Of a stretch of DNA of 64,000 bases, positions 1 to 7,962 are shown piece after piece. The notes beneath the pieces are model-generated. The model was not told the DNA's origin. It did not search any database and worked only from the letters and a program-made list of their open reading frames with translations. The stretch is from Pseudarthrobacter siccitolerans (lineage in GTDB: Bacteria > Actinomycetota > Actinomycetes > Actinomycetales > Micrococcaceae), in assembly GCF_001046895.1 (NCBI RefSeq), contig NZ_CAQI01000051.1, positions 1 through 64,000 of the forward strand, in the 5' to 3' direction. Each line of letters opens with the position of its first letter. The stretch's first letter is position 1. The translations under genes and the position numbers were made by a program.

Positions 1-180
1 TTACCCGCTGGCTTCTCACTTGTCAAACCGGCGTCCGCGACCCTCATCAGCTTGAGGCTTGAATGGTCGGTTTTTCGGTCTGACTCCGTGGAGCAGCGCG
101 GAAATAAACTCTACCACCACTCTTCCGGGATGGCCAACCGGGCGTGCTGGCGGCGCTCCAACACGGAAAGCCGGGGCGCG

Positions 181-215
181 AAAAAGCCCGGGATCACAAG
201 GATCCCGGGCCTTTT
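181..215 (-). terminator. Rho-independent terminator after the GlgE-pathway operon
   Basis: A perfect 10-bp stem (GCCCGGGATC at 186-195 with its complement at 201-210) encloses a 5-nt loop. It is flanked by A5 on the left and T4 on the right. On the minus strand it follows the stop of the maltokinase-branching enzyme gene by about 20 bp and ends in T5. It could also work in the other direction. Nothing convincing is seen in bases 1-180. Confidence 0.85.
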
Positions 216-234
216 CAACAAAGCAACGCGGAGG

Positions 235-3200
235 TCAGCCGCGGGCTGCCTTTCCCGGCTTGAAGTAGGCAGCACCCAGCGGCGGCAAGGTGACGCTCAA
301 CGTGGCTGGCTGCCCGTCCTGTCCCTCCCCGGTTGCCTTCAGTTCTCCGTTGTTCAGCACACCGGATCCGCCATACGTGGTGGAGTCGGTGTTGAGCACC
401 TCGGTCCAGGCACCGGCCTCAGGCACCCCCAGCGTGTAGCCGGCATGCGGCGCGCCCGAGAAGTTGATGGCGCACACCAGGGGGTTTCCCTCCTTGTCCC
501 AACGAATGAACGAGAGGACATTGCGGTCCGCGTCTCCCCCGTTGATCCACTGGAAGCCACCCGGCTCGTTATCGCGCGTGTAGAGCGCCGGGGTGGAGGC
601 ATACAGCTCGTTGAGGTCCTTGGTCAGCAGCTGGATCCCCTTGTGGGCGGGGATGTCGGCAAGCCACCAGTCGAGTCCGTGCTGTTCCGACCATTCCGCT
701 TCCTGGCCGAATTCGGTACCCATAAAGATGAGCTGCTTGCCCGGGTGCGCCCACTGGTACGCCAGGAAGGCGCGCAGGTTGGCCAGCTGCTGCCAGCGGT
801 CGCCGGGCATCTTCCGGAGCATGGAGCCCTTGCCGTGGACGACTTCATCGTGGCTGATGGGCAGCAGGAAGTTCTCGGTGAAGGCATACACCAGGGAGAA
901 CGTCACGGTGCCGTGGTGCCACTTGCGGTTGACCGGATCCTCGGAGGCGTACTTGAGCGAATCGTGCATCCAGCCCATGTTCCACTTCAGGCCAAAGCCC
1001 AGGCCGCCATGGCTGGTGGGAGCAGTAACCCCCGGGAAGGCCGTCGATTCCTCGGCGATCATCACGGCGCCGGGGTGTGTCTTGTACACCGTGGCGTTGA
1101 CTTCCTGCAGGAAGGAAATGGCTTCCAGGTTCTCCCGGCCGCCGAAGCGGTTGGGCCGCCACTGCCCCTCTTCGCGGGAGTAGTCCAGGTAGAGCAGGGA
1201 CGCCACGGCATCCACGCGCAGGCCGTCGATGTGGAACTCCTCCAGCCAGTACAGCGCGTTGGCCACGAGGAAGTTCCGGACCTCGGTCCGGCCGAAGTCG
1301 AAAATGAGCGTGCCCCAGTCAGGGTGCTCACCCAGCGCCGGGTCGGAGTGCTCGTAGAGGGGCTCGCCGTCGAACTGTGCCAGGGCCCAGGCGTCCTTCG
1401 GGAAGTGCGCGGGCACCCAGTCCAGCAGGACCCCGATCCCGGCCTGGTGCAGCGCGTCCACCAGGTACCGGAATTCGTCCGGATGGCCGAACCGGGAGGT
1501 GGGCGCGAAGTACGAAGTGACCTGGTAGCCCCAGGAGCCGCCGAAGGGGTGCTCCGCTACCGGCATGAACTCCACGTGGGTGAACCCCAGCCACTTGACG
1601 TAGTCCACCAGTTCCTTGGCCAGTTCCCGGTAGCCCAGCCCCAGGCGCCAGGAGCCGAGGTGCACTTCGTAGACGCTCATGGCCGAGTTGTGCGGGTCCC
1701 GCTTGGCCCGGGCTTCCATCCACTCGTCGTCCTTAAACGCGTACGAGGGCTCAACAACCCGGGAGGCGGTCAGCGGCGGGACCTCGGTTCCGAAGGCGAG
1801 GGGATCGGCTTTCTCCACCCAGTAGCCGGACCGGGTGCGGATCTCGAATTTGTAGCATGCACCCGCAGTTACGCCAGGGATGAAGATTTCCCAGACACCG
1901 GACGAGCCGAGGGAACGAAGGGAGTTCTCGCGGCCGTCCCAGTCGTTGAAGTCGCCCTTGATCCGCACGGCCTGGGCGTTGGGGGCCCATACGGCGAAGG
2001 AGACGCCGTCCACATCGCCGAGGGAGGACTTGTAGTGCTGGACATGCGCGCCGAGGACCTGCCAGAGCTTCTCGTGCCGGCCCTCACCGATGAGGTGCAG
2101 GTCCACCTCCCCAACGGTGGGCAGGTAGCGGTACGGCTCGTCCACGGTGACGGGTTCGGCCCCCGGGTACGTGACGGCAAGCCGGTAGTCAGGGACGTGG
2201 CCCTGCTGCAGCGGCTCCATCACGGCCACCCACACGCCGTGGGCTTCATGTTCCATGGGAATCTCGCCCGCGGCCGTAATGACGGTGACGGCCTCGGCCA
2301 GATGCTTCACGGTGCGGATGGTGACGTGGCCGTAGTCGTCCAGGTGCGCCCCAAGGACGGAATGGGGGGCGTGGTGTTCGCCATTCGCGATCTTGCCCAG
2401 GATGCCTGCATCCACATGCAGCGGCACCCCCGGATGGTCGGTTCGTGCTGAGCCTGTCATTTCGTTACCTTCCGATGCTGCCCCGGCCTGTTGGCCGGCG
2501 CCGTTACCGCTGAGGAGCCGCCTGGCGGCGTTCACGGGGATCGCCAGCCAGTCGGGCCTGTTACGCATTTCATAAACTACTTCGTACAGTGCCTTGTCCA
2601 GCCACAATGCCACAAAGAGGGGCGAGTCCTTGTCGACGGTGCCGGGAGTGACCTCCGCGTAGCCGGCGAGGAACGCTGCGGCGCAGTCATCCACCCAGGA
2701 GGCGGGCACCTGCGCGCCTTCCTGCTCGCGCTGCGCGGCGCCTGCCGCATAGTCGAAGGACCGGAGCATCCCCGCCACGTCGCGCAGCGGAACGTCGGGA
2801 ACGTTCCGTTCGGCGATGGGACGCAGCGGTTCGCCTTCGAAGTCGAGGATGGCCCACCGGGCCGGTTCCCCGGCCCGGCCCGGCACCTGGAGGATCTGTC
2901 CCAGGTGGAGGTCACCATGGATCCGCTGCAGCGGACCGGCAGGGACGCCGTCGAGCCCGTCCAGCAGGGTGTCCAGAGCGGAGTCGTACTGCCCGACGGC
3001 GGAGGCGCATTCGGCCCACGCCTGCCGGACGCGCTGGGCTACTGCAGGCGCAATCACCTTGCCGGGCGCGGCCTCCTCGGATTGTCCGAGTGCTTCGGCC
3101 AGCCGGCGGTGGACCGTTGCGGTGGCGGCTCCCAGGGCGCGTGCCTCCGCCGTAAAGTCGGTTCCGGACCGCGCCGCGTCAACAGCAAGTCGCCAGGCAT

Positions 3201-3933
3201 CAAGCCCGCCGGCCAGGAACTCGTGCGCCACGGCCAACTCCCCCTCGGCGTGCCGGGAACCTGCGGCAGTGCCGTCCGGGGAAGGAAGGCCCTGGGTGAG
3301 CCATTCGCCGCGGACCCAGCCCAGTGTGGCCGGAACTTCAGCGGTACCGGCGGACGTGAGGGCGGCGCCCACTTCGACTTCGGGGTTGGTCCCTTCCGAG
3401 AGGACACGGAAGAATTTCACGATGGCGGCCGATTCGCCGTCGTCCACTATCACCGAACTGTTGGACTGCTCCCCCGACAGCACCTTGACCACACCGCGCG
3501 CGGTGGGCAGCCGGTGGTCCCCTGGAGACCGGAACCCGGAGGCAGTACCGCTGGGGGCTTTCTGGCCGCCGCGCATCAGCTCAAGCCAGGCCCCCACAAA
3601 GTCCGGATCGTGCACGGCGTCGTAGACCCATGGCCTGGAAGGATCAGTGCCGGCGGCCTCCCCGATCAGGGCCCGCTCCATGCCGGCCGCCGGTGCCGGC
3701 CGGAAGCTCAAGGGGACCTGCACCACTTCGGTGCGCCGGCCGCCGTCGGCCCCCTTGGTGGTGACCTTCAGCAGGAACACTGCCAGCGCCGCGTGGCCGG
3801 AGGGATCGTCCAACCCCAGGCTGCCGGCTTGGGCTACCTCGAAACCGGGCGTTTTGACGGGGAACCAGCGTTGCCTCGGAAGCCATTCCTGAAGCAGCGC
3901 GGTCAGGGCGGGAGTAAGGATGGGCTGGTTCAT
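235..3933 (-). CDS. glgB: Maltokinase / 1,4-alpha-glucan branching enzyme fusion (Mak-GlgB)
   Basis: This 1232-residue protein joins two GlgE-pathway enzymes. Residues about 1-480 resemble maltokinase (Mak/Pep2), with the aminoglycoside-phosphotransferase-like catalytic motif HGDLHLGQ near 339-346 and ILDFEG near 362-367; this half would phosphorylate maltose with ATP. After a Gly/Ala-rich linker, residues about 492-1232 are a complete GH13 branching enzyme: GlgB N-terminal domain, CBM48, then the barrel with nucleophile D908 (GLRVDAV), acid/base E961 (MIAEES) and D1029 (ISHDEVVH). The GlgB half alone has the usual length of about 740 residues. The ATG at 3933 lies 1 bp after the treS stop, so translation is probably coupled; an in-frame TTG at 3945 would overlap treS. 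The fusion lets one polypeptide feed GlgE with maltose-1-phosphate and branch its product. TreS-Mak fusions are better known than this Mak-GlgB arrangement. Confidence 0.93.
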   Translation of the reverse strand: MNQPILTPALTALLQEWLPRQRWFPVKTPGFEVAQAGSLGLDDPSGHAALAVFLLKVTTKGADGGRRTEVVQVPLSFRPAPAAGMERALIGEAAGTDPSRPWVYDAVHDPDFVGAWLELMRGGQKAPSGTASGFRSPGDHRLPTARGVVKVLSGEQSNSSVIVDDGESAAIVKFFRVLSEGTNPEVEVGAALTSAGTAEVPATLGWVRGEWLTQGLPSPDGTAAGSRHAEGELAVAHEFLAGGLDAWRLAVDAARSGTDFTAEARALGAATATVHRRLAEALGQSEEAAPGKVIAPAVAQRVRQAWAECASAVGQYDSALDTLLDGLDGVPAGPLQRIHGDLHLGQILQVPGRAGEPARWAILDFEGEPLRPIAERNVPDVPLRDVAGMLRSFDYAAGAAQREQEGAQVPASWVDDCAAAFLAGYAEVTPGTVDKDSPLFVALWLDKALYEVVYEMRNRPDWLAIPVNAARRLLSGNGAGQQAGAASEGNEMTGSARTDHPGVPLHVDAGILGKIANGEHHAPHSVLGAHLDDYGHVTIRTVKHLAEAVTVITAAGEIPMEHEAHGVWVAVMEPLQQGHVPDYRLAVTYPGAEPVTVDEPYRYLPTVGEVDLHLIGEGRHEKLWQVLGAHVQHYKSSLGDVDGVSFAVWAPNAQAVRIKGDFNDWDGRENSLRSLGSSGVWEIFIPGVTAGACYKFEIRTRSGYWVEKADPLAFGTEVPPLTASRVVEPSYAFKDDEWMEARAKRDPHNSAMSVYEVHLGSWRLGLGYRELAKELVDYVKWLGFTHVEFMPVAEHPFGGSWGYQVTSYFAPTSRFGHPDEFRYLVDALHQAGIGVLLDWVPAHFPKDAWALAQFDGEPLYEHSDPALGEHPDWGTLIFDFGRTEVRNFLVANALYWLEEFHIDGLRVDAVASLLYLDYSREEGQWRPNRFGGRENLEAISFLQEVNATVYKTHPGAVMIAEESTAFPGVTAPTSHGGLGFGLKWNMGWMHDSLKYASEDPVNRKWHHGTVTFSLVYAFTENFLLPISHDEVVHGKGSMLRKMPGDRWQQLANLRAFLAYQWAHPGKQLIFMGTEFGQEAEWSEQHGLDWWLADIPAHKGIQLLTKDLNELYASTPALYTRDNEPGGFQWINGGDADRNVLSFIRWDKEGNPLVCAINFSGAPHAGYTLGVPEAGAWTEVLNTDSTTYGGSGVLNNGELKATGEGQDGQPATLSVTLPPLGAAYFKPGKAARG

Positions 3934-3934
3934 G

Positions 3935-5731
3935 TCAGTTCTCAATCGAGAGGATCGGCATTGCCTGCGTATAGGGGGACGAAGGATTGGACGCTGCAGA
4001 GCGGACCCGCAGCCAGAAGAAATCGTGGCTGCCCAGGGTCAGCGTCAGCGTCCCGTCCTCGTTGATGCCAGGAAATGGCTGGCCGCCGAACACATCCCGA
4101 AGGCCGCGTCCGGCGTAATCGGGAATGCGCAGCCTGGCGGCCACGGGGTGCTGCGAAAGGTTGAACGCACACAGGATGGTTTCACCGTCCACCCCGGCGG
4201 AGTTGCCGTTGGGCAGCTCCCGGAGGTAGGCCAGGACGGCGTCGTGGTCGGCCTCGACGTGCTTGAAGGCACCAAGGCCAAACGCGGAATGGTTCTTGCG
4301 GACGCTGAGGATCTGCCGCGTCCAGCGCAGCAGGGAGCCCGAGTGTGCAGCCTCAGCCTCAACGTTGGCCATGTTGTAGTTATAGACCAGGGACTGGATC
4401 ACGGGCAGGTAGAGCTTGCCCGGGTCCGCGTGGGAGAAGCCGGCATTCCGGTCCGGGTTCCACTGCATAGGCGTGCGGACGGCGTCGCGGTCCTCGAGCC
4501 AGATGTTGTCCCCCATGCCGATCTCGTCCCCGTAGTACAGGAAAGGGCTGCCCGGCAGCGAGAGCAGCAGGGCGTTGATCAGTTCGATCTCGGCCCGGGA
4601 GTTGTCCAGCAGGGGTGCCAGCCGGCGGCGGATGCCGATATTGGCCCGCATCCGCGGATCCGGCGCGTACCAGCCAAGCATTGCGGCACGCTCGTCCGCG
4701 GTGACCATCTCAAGGGTGAGCTCGTCATGGTTCCGCAGGAAGGTGCCCCACTGCGCGCCCTCGGGAATATCGGGGGTGTCCTTCATCGTCTCGATGATGG
4801 GCGCGGCCTTTTGGTCGCGGAGCGCGTAGTACAGGCGCGGCATGATCGGGAAGTGGAAGGCCATGTGGCATTCGGGTTCGGCTTCCGTCCCGAAGTACTC
4901 CACCACCTCGTTGGGCGGCTGGTTGGCCTCGGCGATGATGACGCGCCCGGGGTAGCTTTCGTCCACCATGGCGCGGAGCCTGCGGAGGAATTCGTGGGTG
5001 GCGGGCAGGTTCTCGCAGTTGGTGCCTTCCTCCTCGAAGAGGTAGGGAATGGCGTCTGCGCGGAACCCGTCGATGCCCTGGTCCAGCCAGAACCGCACCA
5101 CGTCGAACAGGGCCTCGATCACCTTGGGGTTTTCGAAGTTCAGGTCCGGCTGGTGGCTGAAGAACCGGTGCCAGAAAAACTGCCGGCGGATGGGGTCGAA
5201 GGTCCAGTTCGATTCCTCGGTGTCCACAAAGATGATCCGGGCGTCCTGGTACTTCTCGTCCGTGTCGCTCCACACGTAGAAGTCCCCGTACGGGCCGTCC
5301 GGGTCCTTCCGCGATTCCTGGAACCAGGGGTGCTGGTCCGAGGTGTGGTTCAGGGGCAGGTCGATGACGACCCGCACCCCCCTGGCGTGGGCTTCGGCCA
5401 CGAGCCGCTTGAAATCGGTGATGGTTCCGAACTCGTCCAGCACCGAGTTGTAGTCGGAAATGTCGTAGCCGCCGTCGCGCAGCGGCGACTGGAAGAACGG
5501 GGGCAGCCAGAGGCAGTCCACGCCCAGCCACTGCAGGTAGTCAAGCCTGTCGATGAGGCCCGAAAAATCTCCCGAGCCGTCACCGTTGGCATCCGCAAAA
5601 GCCCTGACGAGGACCTCGTAGAAAACGGCCTTCCGGTACCACAGCGGATCGTGCTGCAGCCCCGGCGCATTCAGTTCGAAGGTGCTCTTCGGCGTGAAAT
5701 GCTGGCCCGAACTTTGCGGATTAAAACTCAC
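3935..5731 (-). CDS. treS: Trehalose synthase (maltose alpha-D-glucosyltransferase), GH13
   Basis: TreS interconverts trehalose and maltose and supplies maltose to the maltokinase half of the next protein. The 598 residues are normal for a stand-alone TreS. The GH13 barrel shows YEVLVRAFADANGDG near the N-terminus, nucleophile D226 (GFRADAIPY), general acid E268 (VIIAEAN) and D336 (LRNHDE). The GTG start overlaps the glgE stop in a GTGA tetranucleotide, and the stop lies 1 bp before the mak-glgB ATG. All three genes therefore look like one translationally coupled operon in the order glgE-treS-mak/glgB. Confidence 0.96.
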   Translation of the reverse strand: MSFNPQSSGQHFTPKSTFELNAPGLQHDPLWYRKAVFYEVLVRAFADANGDGSGDFSGLIDRLDYLQWLGVDCLWLPPFFQSPLRDGGYDISDYNSVLDEFGTITDFKRLVAEAHARGVRVVIDLPLNHTSDQHPWFQESRKDPDGPYGDFYVWSDTDEKYQDARIIFVDTEESNWTFDPIRRQFFWHRFFSHQPDLNFENPKVIEALFDVVRFWLDQGIDGFRADAIPYLFEEEGTNCENLPATHEFLRRLRAMVDESYPGRVIIAEANQPPNEVVEYFGTEAEPECHMAFHFPIMPRLYYALRDQKAAPIIETMKDTPDIPEGAQWGTFLRNHDELTLEMVTADERAAMLGWYAPDPRMRANIGIRRRLAPLLDNSRAEIELINALLLSLPGSPFLYYGDEIGMGDNIWLEDRDAVRTPMQWNPDRNAGFSHADPGKLYLPVIQSLVYNYNMANVEAEAAHSGSLLRWTRQILSVRKNHSAFGLGAFKHVEADHDAVLAYLRELPNGNSAGVDGETILCAFNLSQHPVAARLRIPDYAGRGLRDVFGGQPFPGINEDGTLTLTLGSHDFFWLRVRSAASNPSSPYTQAMPILSIEN

Positions 5732-7809
5732 TGATGCGCTCTCCTGACACTCAGGATGTGTGCGGGCTCAACGTGCGGATCGAGGCGGACGTAGTTGAAC
5801 TCTCCCCATTCCCAGCTTTCCCCGGAAATGAGGTCGTCCACATAGAAGCCGCCGTTCGCGGTGCGGTCCTCCGGGTCAAGCTCCAGCGCCGCGAGGTCCA
5901 GCGAGACGCTGCACTCCTTGGTGACGTGCGGATCAACGTTAACCACCACAATGATGGTGTCCTTGGATCCGTCCGCGAGCGTCTTGTGCTTGGAGTAGGC
6001 AACGGTGGAATCGTCAGTTGTGTAATGCACCGTGAGGTTCTGCAGGTCCTGCAGTGCCGGATGGGTGTGCCGGATCTCGTTCAGCCTGGTGATGTAGGGG
6101 GCCAGGGTCCGCCCGGAGCGGGCGGCGGCGTCCCAGTCACGAGCTTTGTACTCGAACTTTTCGTTGTCGATGTACTCTTCCGCTCCCGGCCGGGCAACGT
6201 GCTCGTACAGCTCGTAACCGGCGTAGACCCCCCACAGCGGGCTGGCCGTGGACGCCAGCGCCGCCCTGATCTTGAAGGCCGCAGGGCCGCCGAACTGGAG
6301 GTATTCGGTGAGGATGTCCGGCGTGTTCACAAAGAAGTTGGGCCGGAAGAAGGCAGGCGATTCGTGGCTGACCTCGGTGAAGTAGTCCTGGATCTCCTTC
6401 TTCGTGTTGCGCCAGGTGAAGTAGGTGTAGGACTGCTGGAAGCCGGCACGGCCCAGCGCGTGCATCATGGCGGGCCGGGTGAAGGCTTCAGCGAGGAAGA
6501 CCACACCCGGAACTTCCTTATTCACCTCAGCAATGAGCCATTCCCAGAACCACACCGGTTTGGTGTGCGGGTTATCCACGCGGAAAATCTTTACCCCGTG
6601 GTTGACCCACAACAGGACAATACGGAGAATTTCGTTTGCGAGGCCCTCCGGATCATTATCGAAATTCAGCGGATAAATATCCTGGTACTTCTTGGGCGGG
6701 TTTTCCGCATAGGCAATACTGCCGTCCACGCGGGTGGTGAACCATTCCGGGTGTGACTGGACCCAGGGGTGGTCCGGTGCGGCCTGCAGCGCGAGGTCCA
6801 GGGCCACTTCCAGGCCGAGCTCGTTCGCCCGCGCCACAAAAGCGTCAAAGTCCTCGAACGTGCCAAGGTCCGGGTGGATGGCGTCGTGGCCGCCTTCCTT
6901 GGCGCCGATGGCCCACGGCGAGCCGGGATCGTTGGGGCCGGCGATCAGGGTGTTGTTGGGACCCTTGCGGTGCTGGACGCCGATGGGGTGGATGGGAGGC
7001 ATGTACAGGACGTCGAAGCCCATGGCGGCAACGGCGTCGAGGCGCTTCGCGGCGGTGCGGAAATTGCCGGAGGTCCAGGTGCCGGTGTCGTGGTTGCGGA
7101 CGGCGCCCTCGGAGCGGGGGAAGAATTCGTACCAGGCGCCCCGGCCGGCGAGGTCGCGCTCCACCAGCAGCGGGAACTGCTCGGAGACGGTCACCAGTTC
7201 GCGGATGGGTTCGCGCCCCACGATGTCCGTCACCCCCTGGCTGAACCCGGCGGCAAGGCGCTCTTCCGGGCTCAGGGACCGGTCCGCCAGCCGCTCGGCG
7301 ACCCAGCGCAGCGTTGCCCTGTCCGCCTCGCTGCGGGAGTCGTCGTCGGACGCTTCACCCAGCAGGGCCGCACCTTCGGCGAGCATCAACTCCACGTCGA
7401 TTCCGGCGGCCACCTTCACCTCGGCGTTGTGGTGCCAGGTGCCGTAGCGGTCGTGCCAGGCTTCGATGACGAAGGACCAGTTGCCAACGTCCGACGGCGT
7501 GAGGATGCCTTCCCAGCGGTCCGTCCCCATGCCGCGTTCCCCGCGGGGCGGGGCGAGCCGTACGCGCTGGCGTTCGGTGCCCTGGGGATCCAGGAGCACT
7601 GCGCTGACCCCAAGCTGGTCATGCCCTTCCCGGAAGGCCGTGGCCCCCACGACGATTCCCTCACCCGGCAGCGCCTTGGCGGGGACTTTTCCACCGTCCA
7701 CCACCGGCTGCACTGCGGTGATGGGAAAACGTCCAAACCGCAGGCCGTCAGTGATGCGGCCCTTCGGCTTATTGTCTAATGCGGCACTGGTTCCTGAGTT
7801 AGTCGTCAC
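5728..7809 (-). CDS. glgE: Alpha-1,4-glucan:maltose-1-phosphate maltosyltransferase
   Basis: GlgE extends linear alpha-1,4-glucans with maltosyl units from maltose-1-phosphate, releasing phosphate. The 693-residue protein has the N-terminal beta-sandwich domain (about 20-130), a helical insert rich in acidic residues (about 140-200), and a GH13_3 barrel with YMPPIHPIG (269-277), nucleophile D412 (IFRVDNPH) and acid/base E441 (FLAEAF). The start is GTG at 7809. It is the first gene of the minus-strand operon and is divergent from glgP, with about 150 bp between the two starts, so synthesis and degradation genes share one control region. Confidence 0.96.
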   Translation of the reverse strand: MTTNSGTSAALDNKPKGRITDGLRFGRFPITAVQPVVDGGKVPAKALPGEGIVVGATAFREGHDQLGVSAVLLDPQGTERQRVRLAPPRGERGMGTDRWEGILTPSDVGNWSFVIEAWHDRYGTWHHNAEVKVAAGIDVELMLAEGAALLGEASDDDSRSEADRATLRWVAERLADRSLSPEERLAAGFSQGVTDIVGREPIRELVTVSEQFPLLVERDLAGRGAWYEFFPRSEGAVRNHDTGTWTSGNFRTAAKRLDAVAAMGFDVLYMPPIHPIGVQHRKGPNNTLIAGPNDPGSPWAIGAKEGGHDAIHPDLGTFEDFDAFVARANELGLEVALDLALQAAPDHPWVQSHPEWFTTRVDGSIAYAENPPKKYQDIYPLNFDNDPEGLANEILRIVLLWVNHGVKIFRVDNPHTKPVWFWEWLIAEVNKEVPGVVFLAEAFTRPAMMHALGRAGFQQSYTYFTWRNTKKEIQDYFTEVSHESPAFFRPNFFVNTPDILTEYLQFGGPAAFKIRAALASTASPLWGVYAGYELYEHVARPGAEEYIDNEKFEYKARDWDAAARSGRTLAPYITRLNEIRHTHPALQDLQNLTVHYTTDDSTVAYSKHKTLADGSKDTIIVVVNVDPHVTKECSVSLDLAALELDPEDRTANGGFYVDDLISGESWEWGEFNYVRLDPHVEPAHILSVRRAHQ

Positions 7810-7926
7810 AGGCTCGACGTTAGCGAGAAATGGCGAGGATTGCTAAGCCTGCTCCCTAATTTTGTTGCGGTTCGCGTCATTTCCTGCACGCCAACGGTCA
7901 TTTACCCAAAAGAAACCCAAAGCTGG

Positions 7927-7962
7927 TTCCGGCTGCCCATGTTGTCCGTTAGTGTGACGCAG
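7927..7962 (+). promoter_or_regulatory. Candidate glgP promoter, possibly leaderless
   Basis: A TANNNT-type -10 hexamer, TAGTGT, lies at 7950-7955. A weak -35 candidate (TTCCGG) is 17 bp further upstream. The -10 is only 7 bp before the GTG chosen for glgP, and no Shine-Dalgarno sequence is visible. That arrangement would give a leaderless mRNA. The assignment rests on these matches alone and is tentative. Confidence 0.3.

Noticed and set aside
3..47. Possible start of a minus-strand gene running off the left edge (ATG at 47)
   Set aside because: Only about 15 codons are visible, with no clear ribosome binding site or recognisable protein, so it cannot be supported.
52..2451. Long plus-strand ORF (799 aa) opposite the branching enzyme half
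   Set aside because: It is the shadow of the GC-rich glgB coding strand. Its protein is low-complexity, lacks any domain, and the minus strand holds intact GH13 motifs. Similar long shadows at 3920-5734, 41548-43269 and 58899-61790 are rejected for the same reason.
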